Below are positions 15,586 to 24,492 of a stretch of 64,000 bases of DNA, piece by piece. Every line of letters starts with the position of its first letter. The stretch's first letter is position 1. Source of the stretch: Peribacillus simplex NBRC 15720 = DSM 1321 (lineage in GTDB: Bacteria; Bacillota; Bacilli; Bacillales; DSM-1321). The stretch covers positions 597,501 to 661,500 of the forward strand of contig NZ_CP017704.1 of assembly GCF_002243645.1 (NCBI RefSeq), read 5' to 3'. Both the position numbers and the translations under genes were made by a program. Below the pieces are notes generated by a model, which was given only the letters and a program-made list of their open reading frames with translations, searched no databases and was not told the DNA's origin.

Positions 15586-16992
15586 TCATTTTCCCTCAAG
15601 TATCTTCTTATTTACGGTTTGAACAAAATTCATTTTCTTTTTTTTATTTCTAATAAATACAAAGTACGACACTAGTACCAAACCCGTTATGCAAAATGTA
15701 AGGAAAAATTGTAAACGCATTGATGGGATAAAAGCTTGTGCAACAAATATCGTAAATAACATAAATATTGTTAAATATGTTAGATAAGGGAACAACCACA
15801 TTTTCACTTTTAATAATCCGGGATTCTCTTTCTCAATTTTCTTTCGAGAACGCAAGTGAGATATAGCAATAAAAATATACATAATCATTGTTACACCCCC
15901 AGAACTACTAGCTAAAATGACAAAGAATTGATCTGCAGCTACAAATTTTAGTAATGTGAACATGTATGCAGCTACTACGCACGCTAATATTGCTCCAATT
16001 GGGGCCCCTCGTTTATTTACTTTTGAAAATAATTTTGGTGCATCCCCTTTTTTAGATAAGGAGTATAGTATACGCGAACTAGTATACATACCTGTATTTA
16101 AAATCGAAAGTAACGAAACGAAGATTACAATATTCATGAATTGACCAGCTGCAGGTAAACCTGCCATATCAAATATACTTGCATAAGGTGCCTTGAATAA
16201 GCCTGCTTCACTTTTTGGAAGTAAGAATACTAGTATTATCGAAGAGCCAACGAAGAAAATCAGCAATCTCCAAACAACACTATTAATTGCCTTAATGATA
16301 TTTTTTTCTGGATTTTCAGATTCTCCTGCTGCAATAGCTGCTACTTCACTTCCTGAAAGAGAAAATGTTATAAATACAATACTTAAAAATACAGGGAGAA
16401 TTCCTTGAGGGAAAAATCCTCCATAGGAATTAATGTTATCCATGCCAGGCGATTCCACCCCAGGCATAATGCCTAGGAACATTGCCGTACCTACACATAA
16501 AAATGAAATAATGGTTGCCACTTTAATAAATGCTAACCAATATTCAAATTCCCCATAAGATTTAACTGAAAATATGTTAGTGAACATCATAATAATAGGG
16601 AAACATAAACTTGCTGTCCACATTGGGATAGACGGTACCCATTGATGGACCATAGCTCCTAATATAGTTGCCTCAATTACAATGATAATAATCCAGTTAA
16701 ACCAATACAACCAACCAATGGTATAGCCAGCCCAGGGACCTATTGCCTGATGAGCATAAGTTGAAAATGACCCACTATCTGGATTTAACACGGCCATCTC
16801 ACCTAGCATTCGCATAACTAGCACTACCATGATTGTTGCCAATAGATACGATAAGATAGCTGCTGGTCCTGTATCATTTATAATCGTTCCTGTACCCACA
16901 TATAATCCTGATCCTATTACTCCACCAATAGATATCATTGTTATGTGTCTTGTTTTCAAACCTTTTTGAAGTTCATTTTTCTGAATAGCCAT
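15586..16992 (-). CDS. gabP: GABA/amino-acid permease
   Basis: A 468-residue APC-family amino acid permease (GabP/AnsP type) importing GABA or a related amino acid by proton symport. The consensus start of TM1, HITMISIGGVIGSGLYVGTG, is near residue 20, and about 12 transmembrane segments follow. I place the start at the ATG at 16992, where AAGGAG abuts it; the frame is open further upstream into the regulator gene. The start lies within the last codons of the sigma54 regulator, so translation is coupled. The Glu in SGSEVAAIAAGE is the usual substrate-region motif. Confidence 0.85.
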   Translation of the reverse strand: MAIQKNELQKGLKTRHITMISIGGVIGSGLYVGTGTIINDTGPAAILSYLLATIMVVLVMRMLGEMAVLNPDSGSFSTYAHQAIGPWAGYTIGWLYWFNWIIIIVIEATILGAMVHQWVPSIPMWTASLCFPIIMMFTNIFSVKSYGEFEYWLAFIKVATIISFLCVGTAMFLGIMPGVESPGMDNINSYGGFFPQGILPVFLSIVFITFSLSGSEVAAIAAGESENPEKNIIKAINSVVWRLLIFFVGSSIILVFLLPKSEAGLFKAPYASIFDMAGLPAAGQFMNIVIFVSLLSILNTGMYTSSRILYSLSKKGDAPKLFSKVNKRGAPIGAILACVVAAYMFTLLKFVAADQFFVILASSSGGVTMIMYIFIAISHLRSRKKIEKENPGLLKVKMWLFPYLTYLTIFMLFTIFVAQAFIPSMRLQFFLTFCITGLVLVSYFVFIRNKKKKMNFVQTVNKKILEGK

Positions 16993-18355
16993 CTCCTTCA
17001 ATCCTCTCGTGTATGAACTTCTTAACCTTTCTAGTTGCTGACGATTGACTGATGCCAAGAACTTTAGCAATTTTATAAGTGGATTTATATTGTTCGTAGG
17101 CTTGTACTATCATTTTTTGTTCCACTTCCTCGATCACTTCAGGAAGTGTGGTCCCCTTATTAGCTAATTCCTGATGAAGTATTTCAAGTGGTAAATCATC
17201 TATCGTTACTATAGCATCACTTGTTACTACTAAACGTTCAACCATGTTTTCCAATTCACGAATATTACCTTTCCATTCATAGTCTAAAAAGACATTCAGC
17301 ACCTTTGGGGAAAAGCGGACACTTGTACCGTACAACTGATTAAAATGTTCTAAAAAATAATAAGTTAACGGGATAATGTCTTCTTTTCTCTCACAGAGAG
17401 GCGGTATATGAATAGGTATCACATTTAACCGATAGTATAAGTCCTTCCGAAACGTGCCTTTCTCGGCCATCTCAGCCAGGTTTTTGTTTGTAGCGGCAAT
17501 AATCCTGATGTTCAGGGAAATAGGAACTTTCCCTCCCACCGGTCGGATTTGCTTTTCCTGCAAAACATGTAGCAGTTTGCTTTGTGCTGGCAGGGACAAT
17601 TCGCCAATTTCATCTAAAAACAACGTACCGTTATTAGATAGCTCAATCAGCCCTTTCTTCCCTTCCCGAAAAGCACCGGTGAATGTTCCGCCTTCATATC
17701 CAAATAATTCTGACTCTATTAATTGTTCCGGAAGTGCTGCACAATTGACTTCATTTAATATTTCATTTCTTCTATCACTAAGCTGATGGATGGATCGAAC
17801 GATTTTACTCTTGCCAACTCCCGTCTCTCCAAGCAACAATACGGTAGTATTGACTTTCGCAATCTTGCGAATAGTTACCATCACTCGTTCCATTTTCTCA
17901 CTTTTGGAAATTAATCCTTCCACTTCAAACGGTTCATGCAATACTTTTTTGTAGCCCGCTAACAAATCTTCCATTTCTTCTACTCTATGTCTTAGTTGCA
18001 TTAGTTCCGTTAAATCACGGGAATAGCTGATGACACTCTTTAGCTCTCCTTGATCATTAAAAACCGGTCTCGTCCGCACATGCAGATAGCGGCCAGAACT
18101 AGTCATTTGAAACAATTCTATCGGCTCCTGTCCTTCAATTACTTTTAAGGTGGCAGAAGGATAAAAAATGCCCATTTTCTCTAAATCCACTACATGCTTC
18201 CCAACTAATTCACCGGCCGACATTTTGTAGTTTTTCTCGCATGTAGAATTAACACGAATCACGACACCACTGGCATTGGTCACAAAAATTTCATCGAAAG
18301 ACGATTCAAATATATCAAATAATTCTTCGTTCACAGCATCTTGATGTTCATTCAT
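16973..18355 (-). CDS. PAS-containing sigma54-dependent activator of the gab genes
   Basis: A 460-residue bacterial enhancer-binding protein of the RocR/BkdR type: N-terminal PAS domain (residues about 10-120, FDEIFVTNASGVVIRVN), AAA+ domain (Walker A GETGVGKS, Walker B GTLFLDEIGE, arginine-finger region FRKDLYYRLNVIPI), and a C-terminal HTH (TYKIAKVLGISQSSATRKVKKF). The sigma54-contact loop reads GTFTGA instead of canonical GAFTGA. It should sense GABA or a derivative and activate SigL promoters such as that at 19864-19882. It overlaps gabP and follows gabT. Confidence 0.9.
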   Translation of the reverse strand: MNEHQDAVNEELFDIFESSFDEIFVTNASGVVIRVNSTCEKNYKMSAGELVGKHVVDLEKMGIFYPSATLKVIEGQEPIELFQMTSSGRYLHVRTRPVFNDQGELKSVISYSRDLTELMQLRHRVEEMEDLLAGYKKVLHEPFEVEGLISKSEKMERVMVTIRKIAKVNTTVLLLGETGVGKSKIVRSIHQLSDRRNEILNEVNCAALPEQLIESELFGYEGGTFTGAFREGKKGLIELSNNGTLFLDEIGELSLPAQSKLLHVLQEKQIRPVGGKVPISLNIRIIAATNKNLAEMAEKGTFRKDLYYRLNVIPIHIPPLCERKEDIIPLTYYFLEHFNQLYGTSVRFSPKVLNVFLDYEWKGNIRELENMVERLVVTSDAIVTIDDLPLEILHQELANKGTTLPEVIEEVEQKMIVQAYEQYKSTYKIAKVLGISQSSATRKVKKFIHERIEGDGYSEK

Positions 18356-18447
18356 GGCAAGCTTCCTTCCAAATATATAGAATTTACATATTATATCAAA
18401 AACCTATATAGAAGATAAGCCTGCCATTGGACTACCTCATTAGAAAA

Positions 18448-19806
18448 TTATGCTTGCACCGTCAAAGCGGAATAAGCTGCTTCCAGGGACTCTTCTAAAA
18501 TGTCCAAACCCTCTGCCAATTGCTCATTCGTTATTACTAAAGGCATTAATACCCGCAGAACATTTCCGAAAGCTCCAGCACTTAATAACAACAAACCACG
18601 ATTATTTGCTTCTTTAATAAGATGGTTCACGATGTCTTTATTTGGTTCTTTTGTTTCGCGGTTTTTGACGAATTCCATCGCGCACATGGAACCAAGTCCA
18701 CGAACATCACCGATCACGTCGTATTTTTCAGCTAACTTACGGAAGCGATTCATGACTACTTCACCAAGTTGTTCTCCGCGTTCGTTTAGTTTTTCTTCTT
18801 CAATAATATCAAGAACTGCAAGTGCTGCTGCACAACCAAGCGGGCTTCCTGCATAAGTTCCTCCTAATTCACCTGGAGAAGAAACCTCCATGATTTCTTT
18901 ACGACCAATAACTCCACTAATTGGCACCCCTGCTGCTAGTGATTTAGATACAGTAAGTAAATCAGGTACGATATCGAAGTGCTCGATGGCGAAATAACGT
19001 CCTGTACGGCTGAACCCAGCTTGGATTTCATCAGAGATAAACAAAATTCCATGTTCTTGACATAAGTCATAAACGGCTTTAACAAAGCGTTTAGATGGAA
19101 CGATAAATCCACCTTCACCTTGAACTGGTTCCATAACTACTGCCGCAACGCTTTCTGGCGCTACATCATTGATAAAGAACTCCTTGAACTGATCGATGAT
19201 GAAGTCTTCATATTGATCTTCTGTTGTGCCGCTAGGACGACGGTAATTGTAAGGATACGGCGCTTTATATACTTCTGGAGCAAATGGGCCGAATTCAAAT
19301 TTATAAGGTTTCACTTTACTTGTCATCGTCATAGTCATTAATGTACGACCGTGGTAACCGCGTGAAAAGGAAATAATACCAGAACGTTTTGTGTATTTAC
19401 GAGCAATTTTCACTGCATTTTCCACTGCTTCAGCGCCGCTGTTTAATAGAATGACTTGTTTATCATGGTCGCCAGGTGCAATCTTAGCCAATTTTTCTGC
19501 CAACTCGATATATGGTTCATACATCATCACGTTAAAGCCAGTGTGAATGTATTCATCTACTTGTTTGTGAAGAGCTTCTTTTACTTTCGGATGGCAATGG
19601 CCAACGTTAATCGTACCAATCGCACCTACAAAATCGATAAAGGTATTTCCATCAACGTCATGAATAAGAGCGCCTTCTGCTGATTGTACAAAAGTAGGTA
19701 CGCCATTGCTGACACCCTTTGGCACACTTGAATTTCTTCTTTCCACTAATTGCTTTGCTTTAACTCCTGGTAGATTTCCTGAAACTCTTGCAAACTTCTT
19801 TGTCAT
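18448..19806 (-). CDS. gabT: 4-aminobutyrate aminotransferase
   Basis: A 452-residue class III PLP aminotransferase converting GABA and 2-oxoglutarate to succinic semialdehyde and glutamate. The ATG at 19806 follows AAGGAGAGATTAAGA. Visible: FVGAIGTINVGHCHP near the N-terminus, NSGAEAVENAVKIAR (PLP phosphate binding), FSRGYHGRT, VMEPVQGEGGF, the SDEIQAGFSRTG cofactor Asp motif and the Schiff-base Lys in SKSLAAGVP. Full length. First gene of the cluster, directly behind a sigma54 promoter. Confidence 0.95.
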   Translation of the reverse strand: MTKKFARVSGNLPGVKAKQLVERRNSSVPKGVSNGVPTFVQSAEGALIHDVDGNTFIDFVGAIGTINVGHCHPKVKEALHKQVDEYIHTGFNVMMYEPYIELAEKLAKIAPGDHDKQVILLNSGAEAVENAVKIARKYTKRSGIISFSRGYHGRTLMTMTMTSKVKPYKFEFGPFAPEVYKAPYPYNYRRPSGTTEDQYEDFIIDQFKEFFINDVAPESVAAVVMEPVQGEGGFIVPSKRFVKAVYDLCQEHGILFISDEIQAGFSRTGRYFAIEHFDIVPDLLTVSKSLAAGVPISGVIGRKEIMEVSSPGELGGTYAGSPLGCAAALAVLDIIEEEKLNERGEQLGEVVMNRFRKLAEKYDVIGDVRGLGSMCAMEFVKNRETKEPNKDIVNHLIKEANNRGLLLLSAGAFGNVLRVLMPLVITNEQLAEGLDILEESLEAAYSALTVQA

Positions 19807-19863
19807 TCTTAATCTCTCCTTCTCTTTATTAACATTAGGGGTTGTATACCTGTACAAATACTA

Positions 19864-19882
19864 ATGCAAGAAACGTGCCAAA
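19864..19882 (-). promoter_or_regulatory. Sigma54 (-24/-12) promoter of gabT
   Basis: Minus strand TTGGCAC-gtttc-TTGCA, an exact match to the TGGCAC-N5-TTGCA consensus, 60 nt upstream of the gabT start. It pairs logically with the sigma54 activator encoded two genes into the cluster. Confidence 0.9.
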
Positions 19883-19940
19883 TTATTTTATTAGTCAGAT
19901 ACCTATATTTTATGAATTATTAATGAATAGCAAACAAAAA

Positions 19941-19985
19941 AAATAAGTCACTAATGAATTGAATAATTCTTAAGTGACTTATTTT
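19941..19985. terminator. Inverted repeat, possible bidirectional terminator
   Basis: AATAAGTCACT and AGTGACTTATTTTT arms separated by 17-18 nt, between gabT and the IS110 relic. Confidence 0.5.
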
Positions 19986-20040
19986 TAATCATTTGTATTA
20001 ATGAACCAAAAACCTGTAGAGCTTTTTATAACCTTTAAAA

Positions 20041-20901
20041 GAGGATATTCGTGATTTACGAGATCTTACTCGTTATCGAAAAAAATTGATTCATCATCGC
20101 ACATCAGAGCAGAATCGCATTCACAAAATTCTTCAAGATGCTAATATCAAGCTAACATCCGTTCTATCAGACATTTTTGGTGTATCGGGACGCCGTATCC
20201 TTGAAGCGATTCTAAATGGTGAAAAGATAGAGACCGATGGTCTTCGAAAAATGGTGGATTGGCGAACAAAAGCAAGTATTACTGACATTGCCAGTGCAAT
20301 TAATGGTCGTATTCGCCGTCATCATCGTGATATGTTGCGTTATCATTGGGAGCATATGGGTTATTTAGAAGAAACCATAGAAGAATTAGAAAAACAAATT
20401 GATCAACTCCTGTCCCCTTATCGTAAGGAAGTAGAATTATTGGATGGTATACCTGGTGTGAACAAAGCTGCGGCAGCTACTTTTATTGCGGAGATGGGTG
20501 TTGATATGTCCGTATTTAAGTCAGCTAAACATCTTGCATCATGGGCTGGTGTGAGTCCCGGAAATTATGAAAGTGCCGGTAAAAAAACAAGTAAAACCAC
20601 ACAAGGAAACAAAGCATTAAAAACGATAGCCGTAGAGTGTGTACTGGCAACCTCAAGGCAAAATAATCGAATTGCTTCACATCGAAAAAGTATTACCAAA
20701 CGACAGGGAATGAAGGGACGAATCGCTTCTGCTCATGTACTATTGACGATTGCTTACAACATCTTAAAAACAGGAGAACCCTATCATGAACTAAGGTCAA
20801 ATTACCTTGAAGAAAAACAAATGAACAAAGAATTAAAAATGATCGAATACCTAAAAAAGAAAGGCTATACAATCCCTCCATCTGAACAACAAACTGCATA
20901 A
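20041..20901 (+). pseudogene. IS110-family transposase, 5' truncated
   Basis: The C-terminal two thirds of a third IS110-type transposase: EDIRDLRDLTRYRKKLIHHR begins the recognisable homology at about 20041, followed by the coiled-coil linker, LDGIPGVNKAAAATFIAEMG and ASWAGVSPGNYESAGKK, then a normal C-terminus (RQGMKGRIASAHVLLTIAYNIL). The DEDD nuclease half (about 130 residues) is missing and there is no start. Different subgroup from copies 1 and 2. Its 3' side lies about 100 nt from dispersed repeat copy 4. Confidence 0.88.
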
Positions 20902-21001
20902 CAAGTTAAATAACGACATAGTACACTTAGTCCTTCAAAAAATTAGAATTATGGTGGGCTTATTTTAGTATGGTCTTTCACTAATGTGTTTTCATACAAA
21001 A

Positions 21002-21046
21002 AGGGCCGCCGCATCGACCCTCTTATTGAAGTAAAGCACCCGTTAG
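21002..21046. repeat. Dispersed hairpin repeat, copy 4
   Basis: Hairpin AGGGcCG/CGaCCCT, then TCTTATTGAAGTAAAGCACC and CGTTAG; the closest match to copy 7 at 24378-24424. Confidence 0.7.
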
Positions 21047-21197
21047 CCATCCATGAATCGCAAAGAATGAAAATGGTTAGGAAGTGTCCATACTGATACT
21101 GTCCTTAATCCAGTCAACCCTAATCCATAAACTAATTAATTAACGCTCTCCTCTTTTTTTGTCATTTTTCCATTCTTAAAAAAACTTATTTTCATGG

Positions 21198-21233
21198 TAG
21201 TTCATTAAGAAAAAAGGCCACCAATTGGCAGCC
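21198..21233. repeat. Dispersed hairpin repeat, copy 5 (left half)
   Basis: Left flank TAGTTCATTAAGAAAAAA and hairpin GGCcaCCAA/TTGGcaGCC. Confidence 0.6.
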
Positions 21234-21355
21234 TCATTCTCTATCTGTATTCATATAATGGCCCTTATTGAAGGCTATGCAAAACTAAACTTACCTCCCT
21301 CAAAAACTTATTCCTCTTATACAAATGAGTGCTTATAAGCCTTTTTGCCATGACC

Positions 21356-22132
21356 CTATATAACTTTCTCTTTTTTCTCTCTTGTTTTAACTAAAAAATA
21401 AGCAGTAATCAAGGCAGTAATAGGAATTACCAGGGCTACACCTGTTCCAGCACAAAATATAGTGATCATTTCAGCACTAAATATTTTTGAGTTTATGATT
21501 TCTCCAACAGAATAGGATAAATCTTTAAACCATATAAGCAATGCCAAATAGCCTCCAAAGAAAGCAAAAAATAATGTATTCGTAGATGTTCCTAAGATAT
21601 CCCTCCCAATACTTAATCCAAATGTGAATAAATCTTTCTTGCTAATGGATGGATGGTGATGAAACATTTCTCGCATGGGAGATGAAATGGCCATGGCTGT
21701 ATCGATAATGGCGCCAATAGTACTCATAATAATTACTGAAGCTCCAATTTTAACAAAATCTACTCCAATATAAAGGGAAAAGATGCTAAGCTCTTCTATT
21801 TCTTCTTCACCAAAACCTTGTATCATCGCATTTTCCGTCACAATGACAATAAAAAAGAGTACAATAACAATCGTGATAATGGTAGAAATGAATGCTGTTT
21901 TTGTTGTACTGTTCACTTCGTTAATAAAAAATAAATTAATATAACTAATCACCGTACATGCAATCAATGTTACGATATACGGATCATTATTTGGATTTGT
22001 CATAAAAATGATGGTAAAAAGTAACACACCAAAGTTTAGGAACAAAGCAAAAAATGAACGTGCCCCTTTTTTTCCACCAATCAAGATCATCAATATTAAT
22101 AATATGAACGCTAGCAACACTAATACATTCAT
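21356..22132 (-). CDS. YibE/F family membrane protein (second)
   Basis: A 258-residue YibE/F-family integral membrane protein with seven or so transmembrane helices and the family motifs DTAMAISSPMREM, IGRDILGTSTNTLFFAFFGGYLALL and AGTGVALVIPITALI. Function unknown in any organism; the helices and conserved polar residues suggest a transporter or channel. It begins at a TAATG junction with the upstream YibE/F gene, so both are made together, probably as a complex. Confidence 0.85.
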   Translation of the reverse strand: MNVLVLLAFILLILMILIGGKKGARSFFALFLNFGVLLFTIIFMTNPNNDPYIVTLIACTVISYINLFFINEVNSTTKTAFISTIITIVIVLFFIVIVTENAMIQGFGEEEIEELSIFSLYIGVDFVKIGASVIIMSTIGAIIDTAMAISSPMREMFHHHPSISKKDLFTFGLSIGRDILGTSTNTLFFAFFGGYLALLIWFKDLSYSVGEIINSKIFSAEMITIFCAGTGVALVIPITALITAYFLVKTREKKEKVI

Positions 22133-23268
22133 TATCTTTCCCTCTTTCGATTAATGAAAAAAATAGAAATATATAGACCTATCGGAATAGTTAACACGAT
22201 TCCAATACCCCCAGCTAGGGCACGGGCCAATTCCAATGTAAGGTTCATGGAAAGGGTAAATCCCAATGCAGAAGCATTTTTCAAATACAAAATAATCATA
22301 GGTATGGAGCCACTTATATAGGCAAAAAACAAAATATTTGTCATAGTTCCCATAATGTCTTTTCCAATCTCTAATCCTGAAGTTTTAAGTGCTTTTACTG
22401 ATATGTGGTTATTCTTTTCATACAACCCAAAAATCGAAGAAGACATGGTAATGGCTATATCCATTACGGCTCCTAAAGATCCGATAAATAACCCTGCCAT
22501 AAACACCATTTTATAAGGACGAGTGATAAATTGCATTTCTTCATATCGAAGGCCATTTTCGGAAGTTAACCACATAACAAGATAAGTAATGAACAGCGAT
22601 AAAAAAGTCCCTAACAGTGTTGCAATAATAGCTGCATAGGTTTTTTCATTAAAACCGTTAACGAGTAAAAGGGAAAGAACCGTAAATAGAATGATACTTA
22701 TACTGCATATCAATACCAAACCAATGTCTGATGTATTCAAATAAAAATCTAATGCATATGACAATAATACGGCATTGACTGCCAAACTTATAATAGAAAA
22801 CAGTCCTTGCTTTTTTCCAACGATAAGTAATGTCAAGATAAAAACCCATGCTACAATCAACACATATTTATCACGCTTTACGTCTTTTATGGTTCCAGTT
22901 AACTCTGAATTTTCTTCTGTCTTTGTATCAATTGAAACAAATAAATCATTTCCAACTCGATATTCTTGATCATAAGCTCCGGATGAGGAATATTCATTCT
23001 TTAAATGAATAAGTTTTCCTTTTTCTTCACCATTTTGTAATTCGGCTATTATACTCTGGGTAAATAGTCGATCTTCATTTTGATACATATCATTCAATTC
23101 AGTTGTATTTTCCAGATTTGTTTTGATGACTTTGGCTATTGGAAGTTCATAGAATGAATAATTGTGATGAACAAAGAAAACAGAGGTGACAAAACAAAGT
23201 GCTATGATGGCGTACAAAGAAACATGCTTGTAACCCATTTTTTTAAATTTATTTACGATAACATTCAA
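22132..23268 (-). CDS. YibE/F family membrane protein (first)
   Basis: A 378-residue YibE/F-family protein. The TTG start at 23268 lies 7 nt after GGAGG. It has an N-terminal transmembrane helix, an extracytoplasmic domain of about 100 residues, then about seven helices with the same motifs as its partner (GAVMDIAITMSSSIFGL, IGKDIMGTMTNILFFAYISGSIPMIIL, ALAGGIGIVLTIPIGL). The extracytoplasmic domain distinguishes it from the downstream, shorter paralogue. Expression probably passes a terminator-like hairpin in its leader (23299-23341). Confidence 0.85.
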   Translation of the reverse strand: MNVIVNKFKKMGYKHVSLYAIIALCFVTSVFFVHHNYSFYELPIAKVIKTNLENTTELNDMYQNEDRLFTQSIIAELQNGEEKGKLIHLKNEYSSSGAYDQEYRVGNDLFVSIDTKTEENSELTGTIKDVKRDKYVLIVAWVFILTLLIVGKKQGLFSIISLAVNAVLLSYALDFYLNTSDIGLVLICSISIILFTVLSLLLVNGFNEKTYAAIIATLLGTFLSLFITYLVMWLTSENGLRYEEMQFITRPYKMVFMAGLFIGSLGAVMDIAITMSSSIFGLYEKNNHISVKALKTSGLEIGKDIMGTMTNILFFAYISGSIPMIILYLKNASALGFTLSMNLTLELARALAGGIGIVLTIPIGLYISIFFINRKRER

Positions 23269-23298
23269 AATAAAACCTCCAAATATCGGGTGGGCAAA

Positions 23299-23341
23299 AA
23301 AGGCAGGATGGAGCCAGAATTGACTGACCTCCGCCCTGCCT
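23299..23341 (-). promoter_or_regulatory. Terminator-like leader hairpin (attenuator candidate)
   Basis: On the minus strand a stem GGCAGG-GGAG...CTCC-CCTGCC with a 14-nt loop is followed by TTTTTT, and then, 25 nt later, by the GGAGG of the YibE/F operon. A rho-independent terminator lying between promoter and first gene suggests conditional read-through. No known riboswitch recognised. Confidence 0.55.
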
Positions 23342-23432
23342 TACTAGTATTTGATTTTTTTATCTTATCATGAATAAATTTAATTTGCGAAAAAAAAATC
23401 CAATTGGTAACCAAGGGGATTTTTCTATTGGG

Positions 23433-23472
23433 TTTTGAAAGTATGATTATTGTAATAATCGTACTTTCAAAA
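23433..23472. repeat. 40-bp inverted repeat
   Basis: Arms of 19 bp (TTTTGAAAGTATGATTATT and its complement with one mismatch) with a 2-nt centre, immediately next to dispersed repeat copy 6. Confidence 0.85.
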
Positions 23473-23519
23473 GGCCACCAATTGGCGGCCTTCTTATGGC
23501 GCTAACGCACCCGTTAGTT
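23471..23519. repeat. Dispersed hairpin repeat, copy 6
   Basis: Hairpin AAGGCCaCCAA/TTGGcGGCCTT followed by TCTTATGGCGCTAAC and the GCACCCGTTAGTT core. Confidence 0.75.
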
Positions 23520-23730
23520 TAAGTATAATACTTCACAAATTTATTGAAATAAGTTCAAAAATGAATAGAAAAATACAGTATAAATTTAGTTAATGGTTAA
23601 CAAACAAAATAGACAAATCAATACAAAATATTTGATAGGGAATTTGTTTTTTTCTTCTTAAAGGCACCTGTTTTTATATCAATACTTAAAATAAAAAGTA
23701 AAGATATTAGAAAGAAAGAAACTATTTCTT

Positions 23731-23838
23731 TCATAGAAAACAAAACAGTCTACTTGATATTCCTATGAGAAGCCCTATCCCTACTAAACACCCCAAAAAC
23801 ATTGTAATATATTCTGGTTTAAACATTATTTTCTTCAT
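23731..23838 (-). CDS. Possible 35-residue membrane peptide
   Basis: Reads MKKIMFKPEYITMFLGCLVG then IGLLIGISSRLFCFL. A GAGAGGG site precedes the ATG by about 7 nt, there is one hydrophobic helix, and a GAAAGAAA/TTTCTTTC hairpin follows the stop. Single-helix membrane peptide; not recognised. The rest of 23520-23986 shows nothing else. Confidence 0.4.
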   Translation of the reverse strand: MKKIMFKPEYITMFLGCLVGIGLLIGISSRLFCFL

Positions 23839-23986
23839 TAGTAATCCCTCTCTGCCTTACGCTATCTATCCTAGCTTTAAACTTAAAAATAGTTCTTAGA
23901 CCTATTACTTTATGTTGCAAAAATCCCAACCTTAACTGCCCCGAACATCTGTTAATTGAAGAAAGGTTATCGGTATTATCTAAAAC

Positions 23987-24304
23987 TTAAACACCAAATA
24001 TCACCGTTCCTAGAATCATATATACAAAAGGAAAAATTAATAAAACCGAATTTACAATGATAGCACCAAACGTCAAAACATCCTTTTGTATTTTATGTGC
24101 TTTTGAAGCGAAGAAAAGACCAAAAAGACAAAATACTAAAGGAAAAAATATAGGCAATCCCTGTATCTTTTCGAGTGTAACTATATCAAACAGAAAATTC
24201 ACAATGAAAATTAGAGGAACAAAGAATAACAAATAAGAAACAATAATAAATGTCTTTTGCACAATAAGCCCCTTTGAAAAGTTATGTTCCTTAAATTCTA
24301 ACAT
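23987..24304 (-). CDS. Small hypothetical membrane protein
   Basis: A 105-residue protein with three hydrophobic helices (TFIIVSYLLFFVPLIFIVNFLF; FFPLVFCLFGLFFAS; FGAIIVNSVLLIFPFVYMILGTVIF). The ATG is weakly supported by a GGGGCTT-like site. No family recognised. Monocistronic between repeats. Confidence 0.55.
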   Translation of the reverse strand: MLEFKEHNFSKGLIVQKTFIIVSYLLFFVPLIFIVNFLFDIVTLEKIQGLPIFFPLVFCLFGLFFASKAHKIQKDVLTFGAIIVNSVLLIFPFVYMILGTVIFGV

Positions 24305-24377
24305 AAAACAAGTTATATTTGGGTCAATTTCCCATTACTTTATGCAACTATCCTGCCCCGATAGTTCCATAACAAAA

Positions 24378-24424
24378 AGAGCTGCCGAAGCAACTCTCTT
24401 ATTGAAGTAAAGCACCCATTAGTT
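24378..24424. repeat. Dispersed hairpin repeat, copy 7
   Basis: Preceded by CTGCCCCGATAGTTCCATAA, then hairpin AGAGcTGC-cgaa-GCAaCTCT, CTTATTGAAGTAAA and GCACCCATTAGTT. The most complete copy, with both flanks. Confidence 0.75.
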
Positions 24425-24492
24425 GAACAAGGGGGTTAATATCTTGTTTTTACTTTTTTCTTAATAATACGGACTATTTTATCTAAATTTCA

